Positions 8,259 to 16,064 of a DNA stretch of 64,000 nt are shown piece by piece. The notes under the pieces are model-generated. The model searched no databases, was not told the origin of the DNA, and saw only the letters and a program-made list of their open reading frames with translations. The DNA is from JANQSP01 sp965237565 (GTDB lineage Bacteria; Bdellovibrionota; Bdellovibrionia; Bdellovibrionales; UBA1609), in NCBI GenBank assembly GCA_965237565.1, contig OZ250145.1, positions 434,001 through 498,000 of the forward strand, read 5' to 3'. The first letter of the stretch is position 1. Each line of letters opens with the position of its first letter. Made by a program: the position numbers and the translations under genes.

Positions 8259-9671
8259 TTATTTTCCTATGCAAAACTCTTTGAAAATTTGATCAATGAC
8301 TTGCTGGTTATTTTTTTGACCCAAAATTTCTTGTAAAATATTTAAAGCAGATTGCAATTCAAAAGTCATAAACTCTACGGAAGCATCTTTTTTTAAAAGA
8401 GCCTCATATTGCTTCAAACATTTTTCAATTTTTTTAAAGCAAGAAAATTGGCGTGGGCTGAAAAGAAAAAGTTCCTCAGAATAAAAATGAGATTTTTTAA
8501 AAAACAAGTGTTTTAGTTCTTCAATTCCTTCTCCAGAAAAAGAACTCAACCAAAGGGAATTCAGATGAAAAAAAGATAATTTTTCTTTTTTAAGAAAATC
8601 TTTCACTTGTTTTAAAAATTTTTTTCGATCCTGTGGATCAGTGAATTGATCCGATTTGCTGAAAACAACCTCAATTTTTTTGTATCCCATTTTTTTGAGC
8701 TCAACAAAGGGTGTTTTGTTAAAAGGCTTCCCCGCTTCCAACAAAAACAAGAGGAAATCAGACTGTTTTTCTTCCTCGACAATTTTCTTTAAACCCTCTT
8801 TTTCAACCGGATCCGAAGTATGGCGAAGCCCCGCTGTATCTTTTATACCAAACTCTCTTTGATTAAATAAAAATCCAGCAAACAAAATATCCCGAGTGGT
8901 TCCGGGAATTTTTGTAACGATGGCTTGTTCCCTCTCAATTAAGTAATTAAAAAGTGATGATTTTCCAACATTGGAAGCTCCAAGAAGCATGATGGAAAAG
9001 CCTTTTTGATTTGTTTGAGCTTGTCTAAAACTTTTCAGCCAACTTTTCACTTCTTTTTTTATTTGCTCAAGCTCTTGTTTTTGCTTTGCGACAGAAAATA
9101 TTTCGATATCTTGCTCAGAAAAATCAATGCTAGCTTCTAAGTGAGCCAAGAGTTTCAAAAGTTTTTGTTCCAAATTTTTTAGATTTTTGGAGAGTGATCC
9201 CTCCAAACCTCTAAGCGCCAAAGATTGAGAGATCTGCGAACGACTCTTAATGAGAGCCAAAATACTTTCCGCTTGCACCAGATCTATTTTTTCATTCATA
9301 AAGGCTCGATAACTAAACTCTCCTCTTTCTGCTAAGCGAGCTCCTTCCAAAATCAAAGCTTCCAAAATAACAGAAGACAAAAAACTTCCTCCGTGACAAG
9401 AGATTTCAATGCTTTCTTCTCCAGTAAAAGATCGCCCTTTTTGAAAACAAGAAACCAAAACTTCATCCATTGTTTTCTTGGTCTGTGGATGCATGAGAGA
9501 ACCGTAGTAGATATGATGGGATTGAATTTTGGAAGGGAGAAAAGGGCAGAGCTTCCTGCCAATTTTAAAAGCCTCCTTGCCACTGACACGAATCAAAGCT
9601 AGAGCAGATTCTCCTGGAGGAGTTGCCAGAGCACAAATTGTTTGTTGGTCTTGAGGCCTTGGCCCATTCAT
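8259..9671 (-). CDS. mnmE: tRNA modification GTPase MnmE (TrmE)
   Basis: GTPase partner of MnmG. 470 aa. The N-terminal folate-binding domain (1-120) includes TICALATPPGESALALIRVS. The G domain is inserted in a helical domain: G1 GASNVGKS at 231-238, DTAGLR (G3) and SKSD (G4). The C-terminus ends in FCIGK, with the conserved cysteine and lysine needed for the modification reaction. The ATG at 9671 directly abuts the jag stop. Confidence 0.97.
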   Translation of the reverse strand: MNGPRPQDQQTICALATPPGESALALIRVSGKEAFKIGRKLCPFLPSKIQSHHIYYGSLMHPQTKKTMDEVLVSCFQKGRSFTGEESIEISCHGGSFLSSVILEALILEGARLAERGEFSYRAFMNEKIDLVQAESILALIKSRSQISQSLALRGLEGSLSKNLKNLEQKLLKLLAHLEASIDFSEQDIEIFSVAKQKQELEQIKKEVKSWLKSFRQAQTNQKGFSIMLLGASNVGKSSLFNYLIEREQAIVTKIPGTTRDILFAGFLFNQREFGIKDTAGLRHTSDPVEKEGLKKIVEEEKQSDFLLFLLEAGKPFNKTPFVELKKMGYKKIEVVFSKSDQFTDPQDRKKFLKQVKDFLKKEKLSFFHLNSLWLSSFSGEGIEELKHLFFKKSHFYSEELFLFSPRQFSCFKKIEKCLKQYEALLKKDASVEFMTFELQSALNILQEILGQKNNQQVIDQIFKEFCIGK

Positions 9672-10181
9672 TCAAAAAGACCCTTGGCTTTTATAAGGAG
9701 AGATGCAGATATTTTTATAAAAACCTTCTCCTACGGAAGAGCTTTCTACTTTTGTATCCTCCGCTAAAAATTCATGAATTTTTTTTCTCTGAAAAGGAGG
9801 AAGAGCTTTTCTTAAGTACATTGGCTGTCCTGTATTGACAACTTTCTCTCTCAATCTCTCCACTAGGTCAAAAAGCCTTTGGTCTTTTTCCTCAAAAAAC
9901 CCATTGGAATCTAGAGAAACAAAAATCTTTTGATCTGGACAATGATGGCGAATCACACGATTCAAGTAGATTTGAAGAGCCAAAAGAAAACGGCCATGTT
10001 TTGCTTTGAGCAAGTCCTCATCTTCTCCAAAAATATTGATCACCAATTTTTCTTTACTCTCTTCCTCTATGAGAAAGGACAAAGAAAAACCACCGGCTTC
10101 TAGAAAGTCTTGCAACATATTTTCGACCAAATCCTTAGTTTTTATATCCTTGGACTTAAACAAATTCTTAAATGACAGCAT
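9672..10181 (-). CDS. khpB: RNA-binding protein KhpB/Jag (KH and R3H domains)
   Basis: 169 aa. The C-terminal R3H domain is clear: LPPFQRKKIHEFLAEDTKVE then SSSVGEGFYKNICISP, where the R-x-x-x-H and the GEG turn match the family. A degenerate KH-like region spans about 45-115. It lies between yidC and mnmE, the position of jag in most Bdellovibrio-like and Gram-positive genomes. Homologues bind many mRNAs and affect cell division and envelope synthesis; the role here is inferred. The family's separate N-terminal Jag domain appears short (about 40 residues). Confidence 0.88.
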   Translation of the reverse strand: MLSFKNLFKSKDIKTKDLVENMLQDFLEAGGFSLSFLIEEESKEKLVINIFGEDEDLLKAKHGRFLLALQIYLNRVIRHHCPDQKIFVSLDSNGFFEEKDQRLFDLVERLREKVVNTGQPMYLRKALPPFQRKKIHEFLAEDTKVESSSVGEGFYKNICISPYKSQGSF

Positions 10182-10190
10182 TTTTCATCC

Positions 10191-11843
10191 TTATTTCTTA
10201 AGCAAGAACTTCATCGGCAAAGATATCGCCACTTGGTCCTTGTTTAAATAAATTTGTTGAATCAGGCCAAACAAAGAACTCACAAAAACATACAAAGTCA
10301 GACCGCTTGGCAATTGTAACATAAAAACGGTCATAAAAATAGGCAAAATCTGCATGGCTCGGGTCAGTTCCTTGCTCCCTGTGGAAACAGGAGCGATTTT
10401 TTGTTGCAAAAACATCAAGGCTCCAATCAGGACGGGTAGCACGTAGTAGGGGTCCTTGGAGCTTAAATCCTGAATCCAAAAAATAAAAGGAGAACGATAG
10501 AGGGAATAGCTATTGGAGAGGGATTGCCAAAGAGACCAAAAAACTGGGATTTGAAACAACATGGGCAAGCATCCCCCCAAGGGATTGGCTTTGTAGGTCT
10601 TCATACAAGCCATTACTTCTTGGTTCATTCGCTGGGGATCATCTTTAAATTTCTTTCGTATTTTTTGCAACTCTGGTTGAATCTTTTTCATTACTTCCAT
10701 GGAACGATGAGAAGAAAGTACTAAGGGCAAAAGAAGAAAGCGAACCAAAAGAGTTAAAATGATGATTGCAACCCCCCAATTCCCCATTAGAGAGAAGAAG
10801 AAATGTAAAATTGTCAAAATCCCCCTTGCTAAGAAACCAAACCAACCAAAATCTATCCAAGCAGCCAAGTCCGGATGTTTTTCTTTCAAAGAGTAGAAAG
10901 ATTTGGCTCCAATGAAAATTTGGTAAGAAAGAGAAAAATCTTGTTCTGGGTTTAAAATCTCATGACGAATGAGAGCCAACCACTGCTTTTGCCGAAAAGC
11001 AAAGCTCAGCTCAGCCAAAACTTCTGATTGATCCAACCATGCTTGTCCAAAATACTTGGTTCCAATGGCGGCTACTTTTACCAAGGAAAAGGGAGGATTT
11101 GACTCCAGCTCTTGCACTTGGTCCTCATCTCCTTCATGCAAGGGGATGTGTTCTTTTCCCTGAGAGGAAAAAACAAAAAAAGAAAGAAGATCTGGTTGCA
11201 CAAAAAAAGATAACCATCCTCCTTGTTCGCCTTTGTCTTTTGGATTTTGAGTCAAAAAGGTATTCACTCCGAATAAATCTTGTAAATCACCGGAAAGTTT
11301 TACCTTTGTTTGCAAGAACCCCTCTTCTGAATCCAACACGATGGTTTTTTGTACTCTCACGCCTTTCCATGAGGCCATCCCTTTCCAACTGTTTCTCGAT
11401 CGTTTCTCAATCTTGAAATCCAAAGCGACTTGTTTTCCATCCTTCAATAGCAGGTGGGTTTCAAAAGGAAGATTTTGCCCTTTTGAAAAAAGCCAGATGG
11501 TCTCTCTTTTTTGATTCAAGACAGGGTGGAGTTGAATGTCTTTTAATCCCATCCCCTTTGAAGAAAGAGAAAAAGAAAAAGCTTCGCCTTTATAGGGGAA
11601 AAAAACTTCTTTTCTTTCTTTTTTTTTCAAAAAAGTGCTGCCCTTTAATTGAGAAAAATCTTTTTTATCAAACGTATTTTCCTCCGAGCTCTCAGCAAGA
11701 AGAGCAGGCGAAGAAGGCGATTTTTCCCTTTGCTCAGGATATTTTTTACGCATGTAAGCGTCCCAAGCAAACCAAACCAAAAACACTAAAAGCACTGAAA
11801 TCACAGTGTTTTTATCTAAAAAATTGGATTCATTTTCTTTCAT
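10191..11843 (-). CDS. yidC: Membrane protein insertase YidC
   Basis: Inserts and folds inner-membrane proteins alone or with SecYEG. 550 aa, full Gram-negative architecture. An N-terminal anchor (NTVISVLLVFLVWFAWDAY, about 13-31) is followed by a large periplasmic beta-sandwich domain (about 60-330) and a conserved five-helix insertase core from about 345. The core contains LLVRFLLLPLVLSS, whose arginine lies in the hydrophilic groove, and ANPLGGCLPMLFQIPVFWSLW. The last helices end in FGLIQQIYLNK. It overlaps yidD by 14 nt within the rpmH-rnpA-yidD-yidC-jag order. Confidence 0.97.
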   Translation of the reverse strand: MKENESNFLDKNTVISVLLVFLVWFAWDAYMRKKYPEQREKSPSSPALLAESSEENTFDKKDFSQLKGSTFLKKKERKEVFFPYKGEAFSFSLSSKGMGLKDIQLHPVLNQKRETIWLFSKGQNLPFETHLLLKDGKQVALDFKIEKRSRNSWKGMASWKGVRVQKTIVLDSEEGFLQTKVKLSGDLQDLFGVNTFLTQNPKDKGEQGGWLSFFVQPDLLSFFVFSSQGKEHIPLHEGDEDQVQELESNPPFSLVKVAAIGTKYFGQAWLDQSEVLAELSFAFRQKQWLALIRHEILNPEQDFSLSYQIFIGAKSFYSLKEKHPDLAAWIDFGWFGFLARGILTILHFFFSLMGNWGVAIIILTLLVRFLLLPLVLSSHRSMEVMKKIQPELQKIRKKFKDDPQRMNQEVMACMKTYKANPLGGCLPMLFQIPVFWSLWQSLSNSYSLYRSPFIFWIQDLSSKDPYYVLPVLIGALMFLQQKIAPVSTGSKELTRAMQILPIFMTVFMLQLPSGLTLYVFVSSLFGLIQQIYLNKDQVAISLPMKFLLKK

Positions 11844-12174
11844 GAACGAAACCTTCTTGGAGGGATTTTACAGAGGGCAATTTTGCTTGAGAATTTTTAA
11901 AGGGAAACAAACCGTAGCTAAAACTTCTGCCGAAGGGATGGCATTTCCCGAGCCTTTTTAGAACGAATAAACAAGCTTTCCAAGGGCTTTTTTGGTCCTG
12001 AAAAACCCTCCAAGCATAAAGAGAACAAGAGGGGCTGAATCGACAAGCCCCCCCGAGGTGGGGCGACAGGCACATCCGATAGCAGAGGATAAAAAAAAGG
12101 CAGAAGAAAGAAAAGAGTGCTTCACATTTTAATACGACGGAACGCTTTTTCAAATTGGAGACGAAAGGTTTCAT
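11830..12174 (-). CDS. yidD: Membrane protein insertion efficiency factor YidD
   Basis: Small protein thought to assist YidC insertion. The YidD core is clear: CYRMCLSPHLGGACRFSPSC followed by SLYAWRVF and KRLGKCHPF, with the conserved cysteines and the CHPFG-like turn. An N-terminal hydrophobic helix (FSFFCLFFILCYRM) anchors it to the inner face of the membrane. The longest frame gives 114 aa and overlaps rnpA by 53 nt; a TTG at codon 8 would shorten the overlap and cannot be excluded. Confidence 0.93.
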   Translation of the reverse strand: MKPFVSNLKKRSVVLKCEALFSFFCLFFILCYRMCLSPHLGGACRFSPSCSLYAWRVFQDQKSPWKACLFVLKRLGKCHPFGRSFSYGLFPFKNSQAKLPSVKSLQEGFVHERK

Positions 12175-12478
12175 AAGTCATCATTTTGTAAAAATCTTTT
12201 TTCGTTTTTTTAAATCTCACGAGAAGGTCCAATTGCGAGGACCATGTTTTTTGTTTTTCCTTTACCAAAAATCTGAGCCATCTTTTTAGGCGATTCCTTC
12301 GCACGGCAGGCAACAAGGCCTTGGGAAAAGAGCAGATCAACCGAGAATCAGACAAATCATTTTTCATATAAATAAGAAAAAAATTCTCCTCTTTGATCTG
12401 GCTTCCTTTTTCTCTCAACCTCAAAAAGTCTTTCCTTTTCAAAAAGCGCAGTGTTATTTCCTGCCCAAAACTACGCAA
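12122..12478 (-). CDS. rnpA: Ribonuclease P protein component
   Basis: Protein subunit of RNase P, which matures tRNA 5' ends with the RNA subunit. 118 aa. The family signature RRNRLKRWLRF is at about 61-71, and the N-terminal ITLRFLKRKDFLRLREKG is typical. The only start near the right place is TTG at 12478, inside the 3' end of rpmH (25-nt overlap). The rpmH-rnpA overlap is common and supports the call. The RNase P RNA is not in the window. Confidence 0.94.
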   Translation of the reverse strand: MRSFGQEITLRFLKRKDFLRLREKGSQIKEENFFLIYMKNDLSDSRLICSFPKALLPAVRRNRLKRWLRFLVKEKQKTWSSQLDLLVRFKKTKKDFYKMMTYETFRLQFEKAFRRIKM

Positions 12479-12603
12479 AGTTTTTTACGGCCTTTTTGTC
12501 TTCGCCGACTCAGAACTTTTCGCCCTCCGCTTTCTGACATACGTGCCCGAAAACCATGAGTACGGCTTCTTTTTATCCGGCTAGGCTGGTAAACTCTTTC
12601 CAT
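12454..12603 (-). CDS. rpmH: Ribosomal protein bL34
   Basis: 49-aa basic ribosomal protein read from the ATG at 12603. It begins MERVYQPSRIKRSRTHGFRA and continues R-M-S-E-S-G-G-R-K-V-L-S-R-R-R-Q-K-G-R-K-K-L, matching the bL34 pattern of YQPS, THGFRARM, GRKVL and RRRxKGRK. A short extra C-terminal tail (CVVLGRK) follows where most bL34 proteins end, because the frame runs on into rnpA. It is the first gene of the minus-strand arm, divergent from dnaA across 141 bp. Confidence 0.95.
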   Translation of the reverse strand: MERVYQPSRIKRSRTHGFRARMSESGGRKVLSRRRQKGRKKLCVVLGRK

Positions 12604-12744
12604 TTTCAGATATCCAAAATTTGTAATTACGCAAAGCGTTCATTTACTTATTTATTTGACGCACAATAAAACCACAACTTGTCTCTTCCCGTCAAGGCCT
12701 TGCTCATGATACATCCCTGATCCTCTTTTCTCGCTGGGGGGATT
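12604..12744. promoter_or_regulatory. Divergent rpmH/dnaA intergenic region
   Basis: 141 bp holding the two divergent start regions. A strong GGGGGG ribosome site precedes dnaA. I see no good match to the DnaA box consensus TTWTNCACA here, so the origin more likely lies on the other side of dnaA. TTTGACGC near 12655 could be a -35 for dnaA, without a convincing -10. Confidence 0.4.
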
Positions 12745-14109
12745 ATGTCAGAAAATTTGCTATGGGACCAAATTAAAGAAGCGCTGCAAAAAAACCATCA
12801 AGGAAAAATTCTTCAACGTGTTCTCGACAACATTTTTTTAAAGAGCCGAACCACATCGAAAGGCAGTCAGCTTTTTGTCTTGAAAGTTCCCTCCTCTTTT
12901 CATCAAAAATTTATTACTCCCTTCCTCTCAGACATCCAGAAGTGTATAAAACATAAGGGTTTTTTGCACTCGAAGATCCAAATAGAAAAAGAAAGCACCC
13001 TTTGGAAGCCGGAAAAATCAAAAAAGCACAGCCCTTTAGAAGAACCCTTTGCCAAAAAAGTGTTCCTGAAAAAAAGCTTCTTTTCCCTCTATCCCGACCG
13101 CAATTTTTCTTCATTCATCCAAGGTCCCAGTAATCGTTTCCCCTTCGCCTTAGCAAAAAGCATTGCCAATGAGCCTTCAAAAAATTCTTCCAACCCTCTT
13201 TTCATCTATGGAGACACGGGACTCGGGAAAACCCATCTGCTGTTATCCATTGGGAACCAAATCGAACAACAAAAACCGCAACTGAAAATAAAATACCTGC
13301 CCGCAGAACGTTTTTTTAATGAGTGCATTGATCACATTTTAAAGAATCAAATGTCAGATTTTCGCAACAAATACAGAAACAACATCCATGTTCTCCTCTT
13401 GGATGATATCCAAATTTTGGGACGAGGGGAAAGTGTTCAAGATGAATTTTTCTACACATTTGAATCCTTGGTCCAACAAGGATGCCAGATCGTACTAGCG
13501 AGTGATCGCCCGGTAAAACAAATCCAAGGACTAAAAGCCAGAATCCAAACTCGCTTTGCTGGAGGAGTGGTAGCCCATATACAAAAGCCAGATAGAGAGA
13601 CGAAAATAGCGATCATAAAAAACAAAGCAAAAAAATTGTCTCTTCATCTTTCCGAAGAAATGTTGTTTTACCTAGAGCGAATTTCTACAGGCTCCATTCG
13701 AGAAATTGGAGGCTCTCTCAATAAAATAAAAATGTTTTGTGAGTTTCAAAAAACTTCTGTCTCATTAGATTTGGTTAAAAAGCTTTTTCCAGCAGAAAAT
13801 CCCAAAACCGGCCCGCTCACAATCAAAGAAATTCAAAAAATCGTTTGCAGTTTGTTTGAAAAGTACAGCCCTGCAGACCTAAAATCCCTATCTAGAGATT
13901 CTCTTTTGGTGCAAACTAGGCATCTGGCTATGTTTTTGGTTAGAGAGGAACTCAACCTTCCCCTTTCAAAAATAGGGCGATATTTCGGAGGGCGTCATCA
14001 CACAAGTGTGCTACACGCGATAAAAAACATTCAAAATCAACAGAAGAAAAATCCAGAATTAATGAAGAATATTACTCACTTAAGACAACAAATCCGCAAA
14101 AAAACCTAA
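12745..14109 (+). CDS. dnaA: Chromosomal replication initiator DnaA
   Basis: 454 aa. Domain I is at about 1-75, a variable Lys/Ser-rich domain II at about 80-115, and the AAA+ domain III starts at the box FIQGPSN (124-130). The P-loop GDTGLGKT is at 156-163 and Walker B LLLDDIQ at 217-223. The arginine-finger box LKARIQTRF is kept. The C-terminal helix-turn-helix signature reads GGRHHTSVLHAI (415-426) instead of the usual GGRDHTTVLHA, and the ARPRQ segment is VQTRH. Residues equivalent to E. coli R399 and D433, which contact bases, are therefore Gln390 and His418. The start is ATG with a strong GGGGGG site. Confidence 0.97.
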   Translation: MSENLLWDQIKEALQKNHQGKILQRVLDNIFLKSRTTSKGSQLFVLKVPSSFHQKFITPFLSDIQKCIKHKGFLHSKIQIEKESTLWKPEKSKKHSPLEEPFAKKVFLKKSFFSLYPDRNFSSFIQGPSNRFPFALAKSIANEPSKNSSNPLFIYGDTGLGKTHLLLSIGNQIEQQKPQLKIKYLPAERFFNECIDHILKNQMSDFRNKYRNNIHVLLLDDIQILGRGESVQDEFFYTFESLVQQGCQIVLASDRPVKQIQGLKARIQTRFAGGVVAHIQKPDRETKIAIIKNKAKKLSLHLSEEMLFYLERISTGSIREIGGSLNKIKMFCEFQKTSVSLDLVKKLFPAENPKTGPLTIKEIQKIVCSLFEKYSPADLKSLSRDSLLVQTRHLAMFLVREELNLPLSKIGRYFGGRHHTSVLHAIKNIQNQQKKNPELMKNITHLRQQIRKKT

Positions 14110-14347
14110 AAGATTGTGGAAAACTCCTGTCAAAATAAAAAAAGCGGATTTTTTGGTGAAAAACTTTTCTTAATTCACAAAGTTTTCCACAGCTATATTC
14201 TAAAAATTTTCCATAAAAATAAGATGTTTATTCCCCTTTTCTTTGTTATCAACAGAGCCTACGAATACGACTATTTTTATATTTACTAATATAGTAAGAC
14301 AAAAAGACTTTGTAAAAGATACAAAGTAAAAGCCTCCGGATGGGAAA
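14110..14347. other. Candidate replication origin (oriC) between dnaA and dnaN
   Basis: 238-bp AT-rich gap with several DnaA-box-like 9-mers. TTTTCCACA occurs in inverted orientation at 14115-14123 and directly at 14183-14191; both fit TTWTNCACA exactly. One-mismatch versions lie at 14171-14179 (TAATTCACA), 14207-14215 (TTTTCCATA) and 14246-14254 (TTATCAACA). A very AT-rich stretch at about 14270-14300 could be the unwinding element. Genes to the left run on the minus strand and to the right on the plus strand, consistent with replication starting here. No experiment supports it. Confidence 0.65.
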
Positions 14348-15496
14348 GTGTCATTAATAGAAGCGCAAGTAAAACAATCAGATTTTTTTCGTCTCATTGA
14401 TCAAGCTTACGGTTTGATAGAGAAAAGAAACGTGATGCCTATTTTGTCCAAAGTCCTCATCGGCTTCAAAAAGGATCAATTCCATCTGCAAGCCACAGAT
14501 CAAGATAACAGCATACAATGCCAAGCTCCTGCTCAAGTGAAAGGAGAGGGGGAAATGGTAGTGGATGCCCAAAACTTGTTTGAAATTTTGAAGGAGCTGG
14601 AAGATAAACCCATTTCTATTAGAGAACAAAAAAAGAAGAAAATAAGAATTACTCAGGGTTTTTGTGTTTTTAATCTGCTGAGTTTGAATGTAGAAGATTT
14701 TCCTTCTTTTCCTCCCTTTCAGATGAAGGAATCTTTTTCGATGAAGGCCTCTTCTTTAAAGGATCTTTTGGAGAAAACTTCTTACTGTTCTTCTAAGGAT
14801 GAAACTCGCTATCATTTAACGGGAGTGTATTTTGATACCGTGAAAAATTCCTCTAACCAATTCCAATTTCGTTTTGTGGCAACGGATGGGCATCGTTTGG
14901 GCTTAGCAGAACTGGATTGCGAGAAACTTTTTTTAAAAGAGCAAGGAGGAGTGATTCTTTCCAGAAAAGGAGTTCATGAAGTTAAGAAAATGATTTCTAA
15001 CAATGCGAAAGATGAAATTGAGGTGGCGATTGAAAAACCTCGTATTTTATTTCGTCAATCCCAAACCATTTTGAGCGTGAAATTGGTAGACGGAACGTAT
15101 CCCAATTATGAATCTTTTATTCCCAAAAAAAGCGTGAGCTCTGTGACTTTGGAAAAAGAGAGCTTTCAGCAAGCATTGAAGAGAGTTTCTCTTCTCTCCA
15201 GCAGTCGATTCAAAGGGGTAACTTTTGAGATTGAGAAAAATCGAATGGAGATGAAGGCAGAACATCCGGATCTGGGTTCTGCTCATGATGAAGTGGAGAT
15301 AGTAAAAAAGAAAGGGTCAGATTTAACTGTACGCTTCAATGCTCGTTACATTTTGGAAGCTTTGCTTACCTTAGATGAAGAACAAGTAGTGTTGGAATTT
15401 GGTGGCTCAGAATTTCCTTGTTTGATCAAATCCGTTCCAAATAAGAAATCCCAAAAAGGGAAAAATTTCTGTGTAGTAATGCCTATGAAAATCTAA
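14348..15496 (+). CDS. dnaN: DNA polymerase III beta subunit (sliding clamp)
   Basis: Ring-shaped processivity factor. 382 aa, starting at GTG 14348. Three repeated clamp folds can be followed; N-terminal features include NVMPILSKVLIG and LQATDQD, and VATDGHRLGLAELDCE in the second repeat is the family's most conserved stretch. The third repeat has VDGTYPNYESFIPKK and the C-terminus ends CVVMPMKI, the MPM(R/K) ending that forms the peptide-binding pocket. It is followed by the recF remnant with a 1-nt TAATG overlap. Confidence 0.96.
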   Translation: MSLIEAQVKQSDFFRLIDQAYGLIEKRNVMPILSKVLIGFKKDQFHLQATDQDNSIQCQAPAQVKGEGEMVVDAQNLFEILKELEDKPISIREQKKKKIRITQGFCVFNLLSLNVEDFPSFPPFQMKESFSMKASSLKDLLEKTSYCSSKDETRYHLTGVYFDTVKNSSNQFQFRFVATDGHRLGLAELDCEKLFLKEQGGVILSRKGVHEVKKMISNNAKDEIEVAIEKPRILFRQSQTILSVKLVDGTYPNYESFIPKKSVSSVTLEKESFQQALKRVSLLSSSRFKGVTFEIEKNRMEMKAEHPDLGSAHDEVEIVKKKGSDLTVRFNARYILEALLTLDEEQVVLEFGGSEFPCLIKSVPNKKSQKGKNFCVVMPMKI

Positions 15497-16030
15497 TGCA
15501 GTTAGAACAGTTAGAGCTGAAATATTTTAGGAACTATCGTCACATTCAGCAGGGAAAAAAACAAACAGTTTTTTCTTAATCAAAAAATCCGTCATTGTTT
15601 GTTTTCCCCTGAAAGTTTGTTTCTTTTAAAAGGTTTGGCTGAGGCAAGGAGATGGTGGATGGACCATTGGCTAGGCCGTGCAAGGCCAAGGTCTGTTGGT
15701 GGTGCGGGAATTTAAAAAAGCCTTTGTCTTTATGGACCACAAGGGGACGATTTTCAACTCTGTTTTCAAGGGAAAGACTCCAGATATTTTTGTTCTCAGA
15801 GCCAACAAAGAATGCTTTTATTTGCTCTAAAAATGGCTCAAGTTGACTGGCTTTCTGAGAGGGGAAATTCTCCCTCTTCTCTCTTGCTTTTGGGCGATGT
15901 TTTTTCAGAAATAGATAAACATCTTACCCATAATTTGCTACACTTCCTAGAGAGGGTTTCATCTCAGATTATACTGACTTCCACTCAGACGCCTTTCTTT
16001 TTGAATCGAAAGTTGTTTCGTGTTTTTTAG
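15496..16030 (+). pseudogene. recF: recF pseudogene (internally deleted and frameshifted)
   Basis: RecF is an SMC-like ATPase for gap repair, normally about 360 aa. Here the ATG overlapping the dnaN stop begins a normal RecF N-terminus, MQLEQLELKYFRNYRH, then hits a stop after 27 codons without any P-loop (expected GxNGxGKT is absent). A second fragment, HCLFSPESLFLLKGLAEARR, follows in another frame. From about 15728 the C-terminal part is readable: GPQGDDF, GKDSRYFCSQSQQR, ALKMAQ, then LLLLGDVFSEID and ILTSTQTPFF, matching RecF's GPHRDD, SQGQQR, Walker B and D-loop regions. The total span is 535 bp, half the normal length, with frame changes. It occupies the expected dnaN-recF-gyrB position. 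A functional product is very unlikely. Confidence 0.9.
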
Positions 16031-16064
16031 TTGGAAAATGAACGTTTAAAAGAGGAAAATTTTT

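Noticed and set aside
12604..12744. oriC in the rpmH-dnaA gap
   Set aside because: No 9-mer close to TTWTNCACA; the dnaA-dnaN gap has several.
15652..15846. 64-aa plus-strand frame beginning MVDGPLARPCKAK
   Set aside because: It is an out-of-frame reading of the recF remnant; the neighbouring frame shows RecF motifs.
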